A DNA stretch of 26,810 bases from CAYJPK01 sp964372035 (GTDB lineage: Bacteria > Desulfobacterota > Desulfovibrionia > Desulfovibrionales > Desulfovibrionaceae). Each line of letters starts with the position of its first letter. The stretch's first letter is position 1. The stretch is taken from the NCBI GenBank assembly GCA_964372035.1, contig CAYJPK010000025.1, positions 1 through 26,810 of the forward strand, given 5' to 3'. The notes under the pieces were generated by a model, which did no database searches, had not been told where the DNA came from, and saw nothing but the letters and a program-made list of their open reading frames with translations. The translations under genes were made by a program, and so were the position numbers. Below are positions 8,483 to 15,938 of this stretch, piece after piece.

Positions 8483-8509
8483 GAAAAAGTCATTTTCAAT
8501 GTCTTTTTC
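8483..8509 (+). terminator. Likely terminator of the liv-thrC operon
   Basis: An imperfect hairpin 26 nt after the thrC stop: arms GAAAAAG-T-CATT and AATG-T-CTTTTTC around a TTC loop. The 3' arm is itself T-rich. Plausible as a Rho-independent terminator, though the stem is A/T-rich. Confidence 0.45.
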
Positions 8510-8639
8510 TAAAAGCACGTTCACTCCAAACACCCTTGCGGGACGCTAGAAATAAATTCTAGCTTGTTTTACGTGGCGCAAATTTTTTGCTTTCGCAAAA
8601 ACTTTGTAAGCCGATGCTGAAAAACTATCTTTTAAAACC

Positions 8640-8690
8640 ATAAAAATGCAAGAAAAGCACATTCCATGTCCTTATTTCTTGCATTTTTAT
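8640..8690. repeat. 16-bp perfect inverted repeat
   Basis: Arms ATAAAAATGCAAGAAA (8640-8655) and TTTCTTGCATTTTTAT (8675-8690) are exact complements with a 19-nt loop. On the plus strand the 3' arm ends in a T-rich run, so this may be a second terminator for the convergent genes, or the ends of a decayed small element. Confidence 0.6.
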
Positions 8691-8715
8691 TTGTAAATTT
8701 TGACTAGTAAATCCA

Positions 8716-8757
8716 TTTATTACGGTATATTAACATGTTTTTCATCATCAACTAACT
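8716..8757. repeat. Dispersed intergenic repeat, copy 2
   Basis: Matches 29-70 at about 35 of 42 positions. Read on the minus strand it carries GTTGATGATGAAAAAC (8737-8752), the best form of the shared motif. Like copy 1 it lies just past the 3' end of a minus-strand gene, here purF. Confidence 0.6.
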
Positions 8758-8762
8758 ATAAT

Positions 8763-8789
8763 AAAAAAGGAGCTTAAAGCTCCTTTTTT
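8763..8789. terminator. Bidirectional Rho-independent terminator of purF (and thrC side)
   Basis: Arms AAAAAAGGAGC and GCTCCTTTTTT around a TTAAA loop, an 11-bp perfect stem with a T run on either strand. It begins 11 bp past the purF stop and would end purF transcription on the minus strand; it also works in the plus direction. Confidence 0.85.
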
Positions 8790-8799
8790 ATTAGATTAA

Positions 8800-10140
8800 T
8801 TATTTGTAAAGTTTAGGGTAAACGCCGTTAAAGCAACCGAGGCAATATTTTTCTGGTTCTTTAACAGCACTTTTTAATCCCTCTTCTGAAAGATAGTGTA
8901 AGCTATCAAGTCCAAGTAAGTCTGGTAAATCTTCTAATTTATGCTGAACAGCAACAAGTTGGCTTGGATCAGCAAAGTCAATACCATAATAGCAAGGATA
9001 TGCCACAGGTGGACATGATACTCTAAAGTGGATTTCCTTTGCACCTAGTGCACGAAGTTTCGCAGCTCTAGCTTGGACAGTTGTTCCACGCACAATAGAG
9101 TCATCAACGATACAAAGTTTTTTGTCTTTAATTGCAGATTTAACAGGGTTAAGCTTAACTCTTACGCCAAATTGACGCATTGATTGAGTAGGTTGAATAA
9201 AGGTTCTTCCAACATAGTGGTTACGAATTAAAGCATGTTCATATGGAATTTTAGCTTCTTGAGCATAGCCAACAGTTGCATAAATGCCAGAATCAGGAAA
9301 AGGCATGGCAAAGTCAGCATCAGTTTCTTTTTCACGAGCAAGAGCCATACCCATTTTCTTACGGCAAGCGTAAACTTCTTCGCCAAACATCATTGAATCT
9401 GGTCTTGCAAAATAAACAAGTTCAAAAATGCATTGTCTAATTTCACCCTTAATAGGAAGTTCATAGCTAGTTAATGTGTTGTTTTCAACAACAATCATTT
9501 CGCCAGGTTCTACAGAACGCTCATACTCTGCTTCAAGTAAATCAAAAGCACAAGTTTCAGAAGCAAAAACATAGCCATCTTCTAACTTTCCAATTGAAAG
9601 AGGGTGCATTCCATGCGGATCTCGCACGGCATATAAAACACCTTGTGACATGATAAGAAGGCAATATGCACCTTCTGTTACACGGCATGCTTCTAATATT
9701 GCTTCAGCTAAAGTCAGATTTTTAAGCTGTTTAGCAATTAAATGTAAAAATATTTCACTGTCAGCAGTTGTTTGGAAGATAGCTCCTTCTTCCTCAAGTT
9801 CAGCACGAAGTTTTTCAGAATTTGTTAAGTTACCATTATGGGCTAAGGCTATTTCAACTCCACGGACTCGCACAACAAGTGGTTGAGCATTACACCGAGC
9901 AGATACGCCCGTTGTAGAGTAGCGCACATGCCCAATAGCCATATCGCCTGTTAAGCTATCTAAGTCTTGTTCTGAAAAAATATCAGGAACAAGCCCCATA
10001 TCTACCTTAGCTTTAACTACACCGTTGTCATAACTGGCAATTCCAGCACTTTCCTGTCCACGGTGTTGCTGGGCATATAAGCCAAAATAGCTCATGCGTG
10101 CAGCGTGGTTGTTGTTAGTAATACCAAATAATCCACACAT
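8800..10140 (-). CDS. purF: Amidophosphoribosyltransferase
   Basis: A 446-residue enzyme for the first step of purine synthesis: glutamine plus PRPP to phosphoribosylamine. The N-terminal glutaminase (Ntn-hydrolase) domain starts MCGLFGI, so Cys2 becomes the nucleophile after Met removal, with no propeptide. HNGNLTN (101-107) and GHVRYSTTG (70-78) belong to the same domain. The C-terminal phosphoribosyltransferase half has the PRPP loop VDDSIVRGTT (345-354). Cys237, Cys383, Cys433 and Cys436 fall where the Bacillus subtilis-type enzyme ligates a [4Fe-4S] cluster, so this is probably an iron-sulphur PurF, although it lacks the propeptide associated with that type. It lies 34 nt after carB and is probably co-transcribed. 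AGGAG precedes the ATG at a rather long spacing of about 11 nt. Confidence 0.95.
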   Translation of the reverse strand: MCGLFGITNNNHAARMSYFGLYAQQHRGQESAGIASYDNGVVKAKVDMGLVPDIFSEQDLDSLTGDMAIGHVRYSTTGVSARCNAQPLVVRVRGVEIALAHNGNLTNSEKLRAELEEEGAIFQTTADSEIFLHLIAKQLKNLTLAEAILEACRVTEGAYCLLIMSQGVLYAVRDPHGMHPLSIGKLEDGYVFASETCAFDLLEAEYERSVEPGEMIVVENNTLTSYELPIKGEIRQCIFELVYFARPDSMMFGEEVYACRKKMGMALAREKETDADFAMPFPDSGIYATVGYAQEAKIPYEHALIRNHYVGRTFIQPTQSMRQFGVRVKLNPVKSAIKDKKLCIVDDSIVRGTTVQARAAKLRALGAKEIHFRVSCPPVAYPCYYGIDFADPSQLVAVQHKLEDLPDLLGLDSLHYLSEEGLKSAVKEPEKYCLGCFNGVYPKLYK

Positions 10141-10174
10141 TTATAAATAAACTCCTGTAATAATCTTAAATAAA

Positions 10175-13100
10175 TTAGCCTGCATAATATTCTTGCATGC
10201 TTTTCACTGTAATGCCGCCAACTTGCAACTTATGAATTGCTTTTGCAGTAGCCTTTGCGCCTGCAAGTGTTGTTGAATAAGGAACGTTATAATCGAGAGC
10301 AGCTTGACGAATCGACTTTGAGTCGTGAGCTGTTTTCTTTCCTGAAGCAGTATTAATTAATAATCCCACTTGATTACTCTTAATTAAGTCAACAATATTA
10401 GGTCGTCCCTCATATACTTTTGCAACTCGTTTTGCCTCAATGCCATTTTCTTTTAAATAGCTACAAGTGCCTGAAGTTGCAAGTATTTTAAACCCAAGAT
10501 CAGCATATTCTTTTGCTATATCAATGAGTTGTGACTTGTCACGATCATTAACAGAAATAAATATATTGCCTTTTGTTGGTAATTTTTGTCCTACTGCTAT
10601 TTGACCTTTTAAAAATGCTTCATCAAAATTATCTGCGATACCCATAACTTCACCAGTAGAGCGCATCTCTGGTCCAAGTAATACGTCAACACCAGGAAAA
10701 CGTTTAAATGGAAATACTGATTCCTTAATAGATATATAACCACTTTTACGCATTTTCCAAGGCTCAAGTTCAGATAATTTTTTACCAAGCATAATTTGTG
10801 TTGCAAGACGAGGAAGAGGAACATTAGTTGCTTTAGAAACAAATGGAGCTGTACGTGAAGCACGGCAATTTACTTCTAAGATGAAGATATTCCCTTCTTT
10901 AACAGCAAACTGAATATTCATTAAGCCTATAACATTTAATTCTTTAGCTAAGGCAATGGTTTGACGGCTAATTTCCTCACAAATTGAGTCTGGTAATGAA
11001 TACGGTGGAAGTACGCAAGAGCTATCACCAGAGTGAATGCCAGCTTCTTCAATATGCTCCATGATTCCAGCAACATATACATCTTCACCGTCTGCTAAAG
11101 CATCAACATCAACTTCAATAGCATTTTCTAAAAATTCATCAATCAAAATTGGATGTTCAGGAGTAGCTGAGTTTTCTTTAAAATATTCAACTAATTCGCT
11201 TTTGTCATAAACAATTTGCATTGCACGACCGCCCAAAACATAGCTTGGACGCACAACAATTGGATAGCCAATTTTCTCAACAACGTCTAAAGCTTCCTCA
11301 AGCGACATTGCAAAGCCGCTCTTTGGCTGAACAAGTTCAAGCTTATTAATAAGCGCTTGAAATCTTTCTCTGTCTTCTGTTCTGTCAATAGCGTCAGGTG
11401 TTGTGCCTAAAACTTTAACTTTAGCACGCATAAGCGGAACAGCTAAGTTAAGAGGAGTTTGCCCACCAAATTGAATAATTACACCATCAGGTTTTTCAGT
11501 TTCAATAATGTGCATAACATCTTCAAAGGTCAATGGTTCAAAGTAAAGCCTATCAGAAGTGTCATAGTCTGTTGAAACAGTTTCTGGATTTGAGTTAATC
11601 ATAATAGCTTGAACGCCCATGTCTTTAAGCGCAAAAGATGCATGACAGCAGCAATAGTCAAATTCGATGCCTTGACCAATTCTGTTAGGTCCACCACCTA
11701 AAATAATAACTTTTTTTCCATCATTTTCGATTAATTCTTGTCCACCCTCATAAGTAGAATAATAATAAGGAGTGTAAGCTTCAAACTCACCAGCACAAGT
11801 ATCAACTAAATAATAAGTAGGCTTTAAATCAAGTTCTTCACGAAGATCTTTAATGTCAGATTCTGGACGTTTCCACATTAAAGCTAGTTGGCGGTCAGAA
11901 AACCCATAAGCCTTAGCTTTTTTCAGAACCTCAATCAACTTTGGATTGTCAGAAGTCATAGAGTTAGCGATTGCAAAATCAACAATTTCTTTTTCAGTTA
12001 AAACAAGTTCTTCAATTTGTCGTAAGAACCAATAGTCAATATGTGATAATTCATGAATTTCATCTAAACTAAAACCAGCAAGCATTGCATGGCGTAGTGC
12101 AAAAATTCGTTTTGAGTTTGGAGTTGAGAGTTTTTTTATAATTTCTTCACGGCTAGGCAAAGCTTGACGGAATTCGCTTCCAAGTCCAAAAGCACCAACC
12201 TCAAGTGAGCGTAGCGCCTTTTGTAAGGATTCCTTAAAGGTCCTGCCAATAGACATGGTTTCACCAACACTTTTCATTGCAGTGTTGAGTTCGTCTTTTG
12301 CCCCGTTAAATTTTTCAAAAGTAAAGCGAGGAATTTTAATTACACAGTAGTCAATTGCAGGTTCAAATGCAGCAGAAGTTTCACGGGTAATATCGTTTCT
12401 AAGCTCGTCTAAAGTATAACCAATAGCAAGCTTTGCAGCAATTTTAGCAATTGGATAACCTGTTGCCTTTGAGGCAAGAGCAGATGAACGTGAAACACGA
12501 GGATTCATTTCAATAACTACTAAGTCACCATTAGCAGGATTTAAACCAAATTGTACGTTAGAACCACCAGTTTCAACACCAATTTCACGCATGATAGCAA
12601 TAGAAGTGTCACGCAATTTTTGATATTCAGCATCAGTTAAGGTCTGAATAGGAGCAACTGTGATAGAATCACCAGTATGCACACCCATTGGATCTAAATT
12701 TTCAATAGAACAAATAATAACGCAATTATCTTTTTTATCACGCATTACTTCCATTTCTATTTCTTTCCAACCTATAATTGACTGCTCAATCATAACTTCT
12801 GATGTAGGGCTAGCATTTAAGCCATCAGCAGCAATATGCTCAAGTTCTTCCATATTATAAGCAATACCACCACCAGTACCACCTAGAGTAAAGGCAGGGC
12901 GAATAATAAGTGGAAACGGAAATTCTGAGCCAATTTTTCTAACATCTTCCATGTTGCGAGCAATACCGCTTTTTGGCATTGCAACACCAATTTTATCCAT
13001 TGCTTGACGGAATAAATCTCTACTTTCAGCCTTTTCAATAACATCAGCCTTTGCACCAATAAGCTCAACGCCATATTTTGCCAAAGTTCCTGATTTTTCA

Positions 13101-13405
13101 AGCTCTAAAGCAGCGTTAAGACCAGTTTGCCCACCAAGAGTTGGCAAAATAGCACAAGGGCGTTCTTTTTCAATGATTTTAGCAATAATGTCGTGTTCAA
13201 TAGGTTCAATGTAGGTGCTGTCAGCAAGTTCAGGATCTGTCATGATTGTGGCTGGATTGGAATTAACAAGGAGGACTTCATAGCCTTCTTCTTTTAAGGC
13301 CTTAATTCCTTGTGTTCCTGAATAGTCAAATTCACAAGCTTGTCCAATAATAATCGGACCTGAACCAATAACTAATATTTTTTTTAAGTCAGTGCGTTTT
13401 GGCAT
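10175..13405 (-). CDS. carB: Carbamoyl phosphate synthase, large subunit
   Basis: A 1076-residue enzyme, normal length, that makes carbamoyl phosphate for pyrimidine and arginine synthesis. It shows the internal duplication of the family: two ATP-grasp halves, each opening with a nucleotide/bicarbonate-binding segment (ILVIGSGPIIIGQACEFDYS near 10-29 and VIILGGGPNRIGQGIEFDYC near 560), each with a PETVSTD- or PATIMTD-type stretch. The C-terminal ~140 residues are a methylglyoxal-synthase-like allosteric domain (FISVNDRDKSQL, ILATSGTCSYL, LLINTAS), where UMP or ornithine effectors bind in relatives. The small subunit carA, which supplies ammonia, is not in the window. AAGGA sits close before the ATG. 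It is the first gene of a carB-purF unit, separated from dnaK by a terminator. Confidence 0.96.
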   Translation of the reverse strand: MPKRTDLKKILVIGSGPIIIGQACEFDYSGTQGIKALKEEGYEVLLVNSNPATIMTDPELADSTYIEPIEHDIIAKIIEKERPCAILPTLGGQTGLNAALELEKSGTLAKYGVELIGAKADVIEKAESRDLFRQAMDKIGVAMPKSGIARNMEDVRKIGSEFPFPLIIRPAFTLGGTGGGIAYNMEELEHIAADGLNASPTSEVMIEQSIIGWKEIEMEVMRDKKDNCVIICSIENLDPMGVHTGDSITVAPIQTLTDAEYQKLRDTSIAIMREIGVETGGSNVQFGLNPANGDLVVIEMNPRVSRSSALASKATGYPIAKIAAKLAIGYTLDELRNDITRETSAAFEPAIDYCVIKIPRFTFEKFNGAKDELNTAMKSVGETMSIGRTFKESLQKALRSLEVGAFGLGSEFRQALPSREEIIKKLSTPNSKRIFALRHAMLAGFSLDEIHELSHIDYWFLRQIEELVLTEKEIVDFAIANSMTSDNPKLIEVLKKAKAYGFSDRQLALMWKRPESDIKDLREELDLKPTYYLVDTCAGEFEAYTPYYYSTYEGGQELIENDGKKVIILGGGPNRIGQGIEFDYCCCHASFALKDMGVQAIMINSNPETVSTDYDTSDRLYFEPLTFEDVMHIIETEKPDGVIIQFGGQTPLNLAVPLMRAKVKVLGTTPDAIDRTEDRERFQALINKLELVQPKSGFAMSLEEALDVVEKIGYPIVVRPSYVLGGRAMQIVYDKSELVEYFKENSATPEHPILIDEFLENAIEVDVDALADGEDVYVAGIMEHIEEAGIHSGDSSCVLPPYSLPDSICEEISRQTIALAKELNVIGLMNIQFAVKEGNIFILEVNCRASRTAPFVSKATNVPLPRLATQIMLGKKLSELEPWKMRKSGYISIKESVFPFKRFPGVDVLLGPEMRSTGEVMGIADNFDEAFLKGQIAVGQKLPTKGNIFISVNDRDKSQLIDIAKEYADLGFKILATSGTCSYLKENGIEAKRVAKVYEGRPNIVDLIKSNQVGLLINTASGKKTAHDSKSIRQAALDYNVPYSTTLAGAKATAKAIHKLQVGGITVKSMQEYYAG

Positions 13406-13445
13406 AGTTCCTTCACTCTGTTAGTGTTTACGTAAGTTGACTCAT

Positions 13446-13472
13446 GTTATATCAATATTTGTTTTTAGGCAA
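13446..13472 (-). promoter_or_regulatory. Possible carB promoter
   Basis: On the minus strand, TTGCCT and TATAAC with a 15-bp spacer, about 40 bp upstream of the carB start. The spacer is short, so this is tentative. A perfect 8-bp palindrome TTACGTAA (13428-13435) lies between it and the start codon. Confidence 0.3.
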
Positions 13473-13562
13473 GTCTTAGAAAGTGTGTGTTTTTATAAGG
13501 TATTGAAAGTATAGAATGTTTTTTTTTGAGTAATTCTTAGGCATTAAATCCAATAAAAATGA

Positions 13563-13590
13563 AAAGGGAAAAGCAAAAGCCTTTCCCTTT
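13563..13590 (-). terminator. Terminator of dnaK
   Basis: Arms AAAGGGAAA and TTTCCCTTT, with two further inner G-C pairs, form a stable hairpin about 85 bp beyond the dnaK stop. On the minus strand it is followed by TTCATTTTTATT. It separates dnaK from carB. Confidence 0.75.
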
Positions 13591-13673
13591 ATTTTGAAGC
13601 AATAGAGCTGATGTTTCCTAGTTGAATATTTTTATGATAGACTAACTAGAGTATCACTACTGCTTAGTTAAAT

Positions 13674-15569
13674 TTACTTAACTTCTGTGTAGTCTGCATC
13701 AACAACATCGTCAGCTGCTGCTTTAGCACTATCAGCACCTTGTGCACCAGCTGTAGCATCAGCACCTTGAGTTGATTTGTAAAGCTCTTCAGCTAATTTG
13801 TGTGAAGAAGTTGATAAGTTGTCAATTGCTTGCTTAATTGCATCAACATCTTCGCCTTCACTAACTTTTTTAAGCTCTTCAATTTTACTTTCAATATCAG
13901 CTTTTAAAGTAGCATCAATATTTTCACCCAAGTCTTTAATTGATTTTTCAGTCGCATAAATTAAACTATCAGCTTGGTTGCGTGCTTCAATTAATTCGTG
14001 TTTTTTCTTGTCATCATCAGCATGAGCTGCTGCTTCACGGATCAATTTATCAATATCATCACCTGATAAGCCTGATGATGCAGTAATCTGGATAGATTGC
14101 TCTTTGCCAGTTCCAAGGTCTTTAGCTGATACATTTACAATACCGTTAGCATCAATATCAAAGGTAACTTCGATTTGTGGAATACCACGTGGAGCAGCTG
14201 GAATACCTGTTAAATCAAAGCGAGCCATGGTCATGTTATCAGCCGCCATTGGTCTTTCACCTTGTAAAACATGGATTGAAACAGACGGTTGATTATCAGC
14301 CGCAGTTGTAAATGTTTGACTTTTTCTTGTCGGGATTGTTGTGTTACGCTCAATAAGTTTAGTGAACACGCTACCCATGGTTTCAATACCAAGTGAAAGA
14401 GGTGTAACATCAAGTAATAGAACGTCTTTAACATCACCAGCTAAGATACCACCTTGAATTGCAGCACCCATTGAAACAACTTCGTCAGGGTTTACAGAGC
14501 GGTTAGGCTCTTTGCCAAAGAATTCAGAAACTTTCTTTTGAACGAGTGGCATTCTTGTCATACCACCAACGAGTAAAATTTCATCAATTTCAGAAGCTTT
14601 TAAGCCTGCATCTTCTAATACTTTACGGCATGGTCCAAGTGTTCTATCAACTAAGTCTTCAACGAGTTGCTCAAGCTTTGCTCTTGTGATTTTAATCAAC
14701 AAGTGCTTAGGACCATTTTGATCAGCGGTGATAAATGGTAAATTAGCTTCAGTTTCCATTGCGCTTGATAATTCTTTTTTAGCTGATTCAGCAGCATCTT
14801 TTAATCTTTGAAGAGCCATGCGGTCTTTAGCTAAGTCAATGCCTTGTTCTTTTTTAAATTCTTCAACTAAGTAGTTAATGATAGCTTGGTCAAAGTCTTC
14901 ACCACCTAAGAAAGTGTCACCGTTAGTAGCACGTACTTCAACTACATTATCACCAACTTCTAAAATGGAAATATCAAAAGTACCGCCACCAAGGTCAAAT
15001 ACAGCAATCTTTTCATTAGCTTTTTTATCAAAGCCATACGCAAGTGAAGCGGCAGTTGGTTCGTTAATAATACGTTTTACTTCAAGTCCAGCAATCTTAC
15101 CAGCATCTTTAGTTGCTTGTCTTTGAGCATCATTAAAATATGCAGGAACAGTAATAACAGCTTCTGTTACAGGCTCACCAAGATATGCTTCAGCGTCAGC
15201 TTTTAATTTTCCTAAAATAATAGCAGATACTTCAGGTGGGCTATATGAACGACCATCAATTTCAACTGCAGCGTCGCCGTTAGAAGCTGATACTATATTA
15301 TATGGAGCATGTTCTTTCCAAGTTGTCACTTCAGCAGCATCGCCTCTGCGACCCATAAGTCTTTTTACTGCAAAGACAGTACGTGCTGGGTTGGTAACTG
15401 CTTGTCTTTTAGCATTATCCCCAACTAATCTTTCCTTATCTGTAAAGGCTACAACAGAAGGTGTGGTGCGCCCTCCGTTTGGGTTTGTGATACATTTAGG
15501 TTCTTTTCCTTCCATTACGTAAACGCAACTGTTAGTAGTACCTAAATCAATTCCAATTATCTTTCCCAT
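13674..15569 (-). CDS. dnaK: Molecular chaperone DnaK (Hsp70)
   Basis: A 631-residue cytoplasmic Hsp70, normal length. The N-terminal ATPase domain has GIDLGTTNSCV (phosphate 1), the adjacent IINEPTAASLAYG, the DLGGGTFDIS phosphate 2 loop, and LVGGMTRMPLVQ. The linker VLLLDVTPLSLGIET leads to the substrate-binding domain, then a helical lid, then an Ala/Gly-rich tail ending DADYTEVK, similar to the usual EEVK end that binds co-chaperones. The start is preceded by GGAGG. Neither grpE, dnaJ nor hrcA is adjacent in the window; dnaK is flanked by its own promoter and terminator, so it looks monocistronic. Confidence 0.97.
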   Translation of the reverse strand: MGKIIGIDLGTTNSCVYVMEGKEPKCITNPNGGRTTPSVVAFTDKERLVGDNAKRQAVTNPARTVFAVKRLMGRRGDAAEVTTWKEHAPYNIVSASNGDAAVEIDGRSYSPPEVSAIILGKLKADAEAYLGEPVTEAVITVPAYFNDAQRQATKDAGKIAGLEVKRIINEPTAASLAYGFDKKANEKIAVFDLGGGTFDISILEVGDNVVEVRATNGDTFLGGEDFDQAIINYLVEEFKKEQGIDLAKDRMALQRLKDAAESAKKELSSAMETEANLPFITADQNGPKHLLIKITRAKLEQLVEDLVDRTLGPCRKVLEDAGLKASEIDEILLVGGMTRMPLVQKKVSEFFGKEPNRSVNPDEVVSMGAAIQGGILAGDVKDVLLLDVTPLSLGIETMGSVFTKLIERNTTIPTRKSQTFTTAADNQPSVSIHVLQGERPMAADNMTMARFDLTGIPAAPRGIPQIEVTFDIDANGIVNVSAKDLGTGKEQSIQITASSGLSGDDIDKLIREAAAHADDDKKKHELIEARNQADSLIYATEKSIKDLGENIDATLKADIESKIEELKKVSEGEDVDAIKQAIDNLSTSSHKLAEELYKSTQGADATAGAQGADSAKAAADDVVDADYTEVK

Positions 15570-15648
15570 ATAAACTTTCCTCCAAAATCTTAGCCAGTGG
15601 CTATCGAAAATATATCAACACTTAAATTTTTAATGTTTAACACTCATA

Positions 15649-15676
15649 ATTATAAGAACAGAATTTAAGTCGTCTA
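15649..15676 (-). promoter_or_regulatory. Likely dnaK promoter (vegetative type)
   Basis: On the minus strand, a perfect TATAAT (complement of 15649-15654) lies 16 bp from TAGACG (complement of 15671-15676), four of six matches to TTGACA. The leader is about 75 nt. No full CIRCE element is present; only one half-like word, TTAACACTC (15637-15645), adjoins the -10. Confidence 0.5.
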
Positions 15677-15907
15677 GGGGCTTTTACAATTTTTTTTTAA
15701 CTTTTTTCAATTTTTTTTGTTACTATATTTATAAGTAGTTAGAATATTTTTTCTTTGTGTTTTTCAACAAATGTTTAAATATATTAATGTATTAGCTTAA
15801 AAAGATGAAAAATAAAATAAAAATCCCCCCTAAAACCCCCAAAATTAATATGTTGATATGATTGACTTTTTATGATAATTGCATGTTTTTATAAAAAGTG
15901 TATAAAA

Positions 15908-15921
15908 AAAGTCTAGACTTT
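15908..15921. promoter_or_regulatory. 14-bp perfect palindrome before the surA-like gene
   Basis: AAAGTCTAGACTTT is exactly self-complementary and lies 7 bp upstream of the AGGAG of the next gene. It may be an operator or a short leader hairpin; no regulator is known. Confidence 0.4.
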
Positions 15922-15938
15922 AAAATTAGGAGAATATT

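Larger units (their letters stand above)
8457..8799. other. Structured intergenic region between thrC and purF
   Basis: No gene is supported in these 343 bp between convergent genes. They hold, in order: a hairpin at 8483-8509; a GCTAGAA/TTCTAGC hairpin (8545-8563); a TTTTTGC/GCAAAAA hairpin (8584-8601); a 16-bp perfect inverted repeat (8640-8655 and 8675-8690); copy 2 of a dispersed repeat (8716-8757); and a bidirectional terminator (8763-8789). GCTGAAAAA occurs at both 8480-8488 and 8616-8624, framing a ~145-bp unit that is visibly richer in G+C than its surroundings. Confidence 0.6.
15570..15938. promoter_or_regulatory. Divergent dnaK/surA-like control region
   Basis: No gene is supported in these 369 bp. 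They hold the dnaK promoter (15649-15676), two C runs, CCCCCC (15825-15830) and CCCCC (15836-15840), that stand out in very AT-rich DNA, a TTGACT (15862-15867) that may be part of the promoter for the plus-strand operon, and a perfect 14-bp palindrome (15908-15921) just before the ribosome site of the next gene. Confidence 0.55.

Noticed and set aside
8572..8580. CGTGGCGCA shared with the 5' part of tRNA-Pro (about 26693-26701), possible attachment site
   Set aside because: Only 9 nt are shared, it is not the tRNA 3' end used by integrases, and no integrase or element lies between.
8457..8799. Possible small gene or riboswitch in the thrC-purF gap
   Set aside because: No supported reading frame with a ribosome site, and the position downstream of both genes does not suit a riboswitch.
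15637..15654. Possible CIRCE element upstream of dnaK
   Set aside because: Only one half (TTAACACTC) resembles the consensus; the second half after 9 nt does not match.
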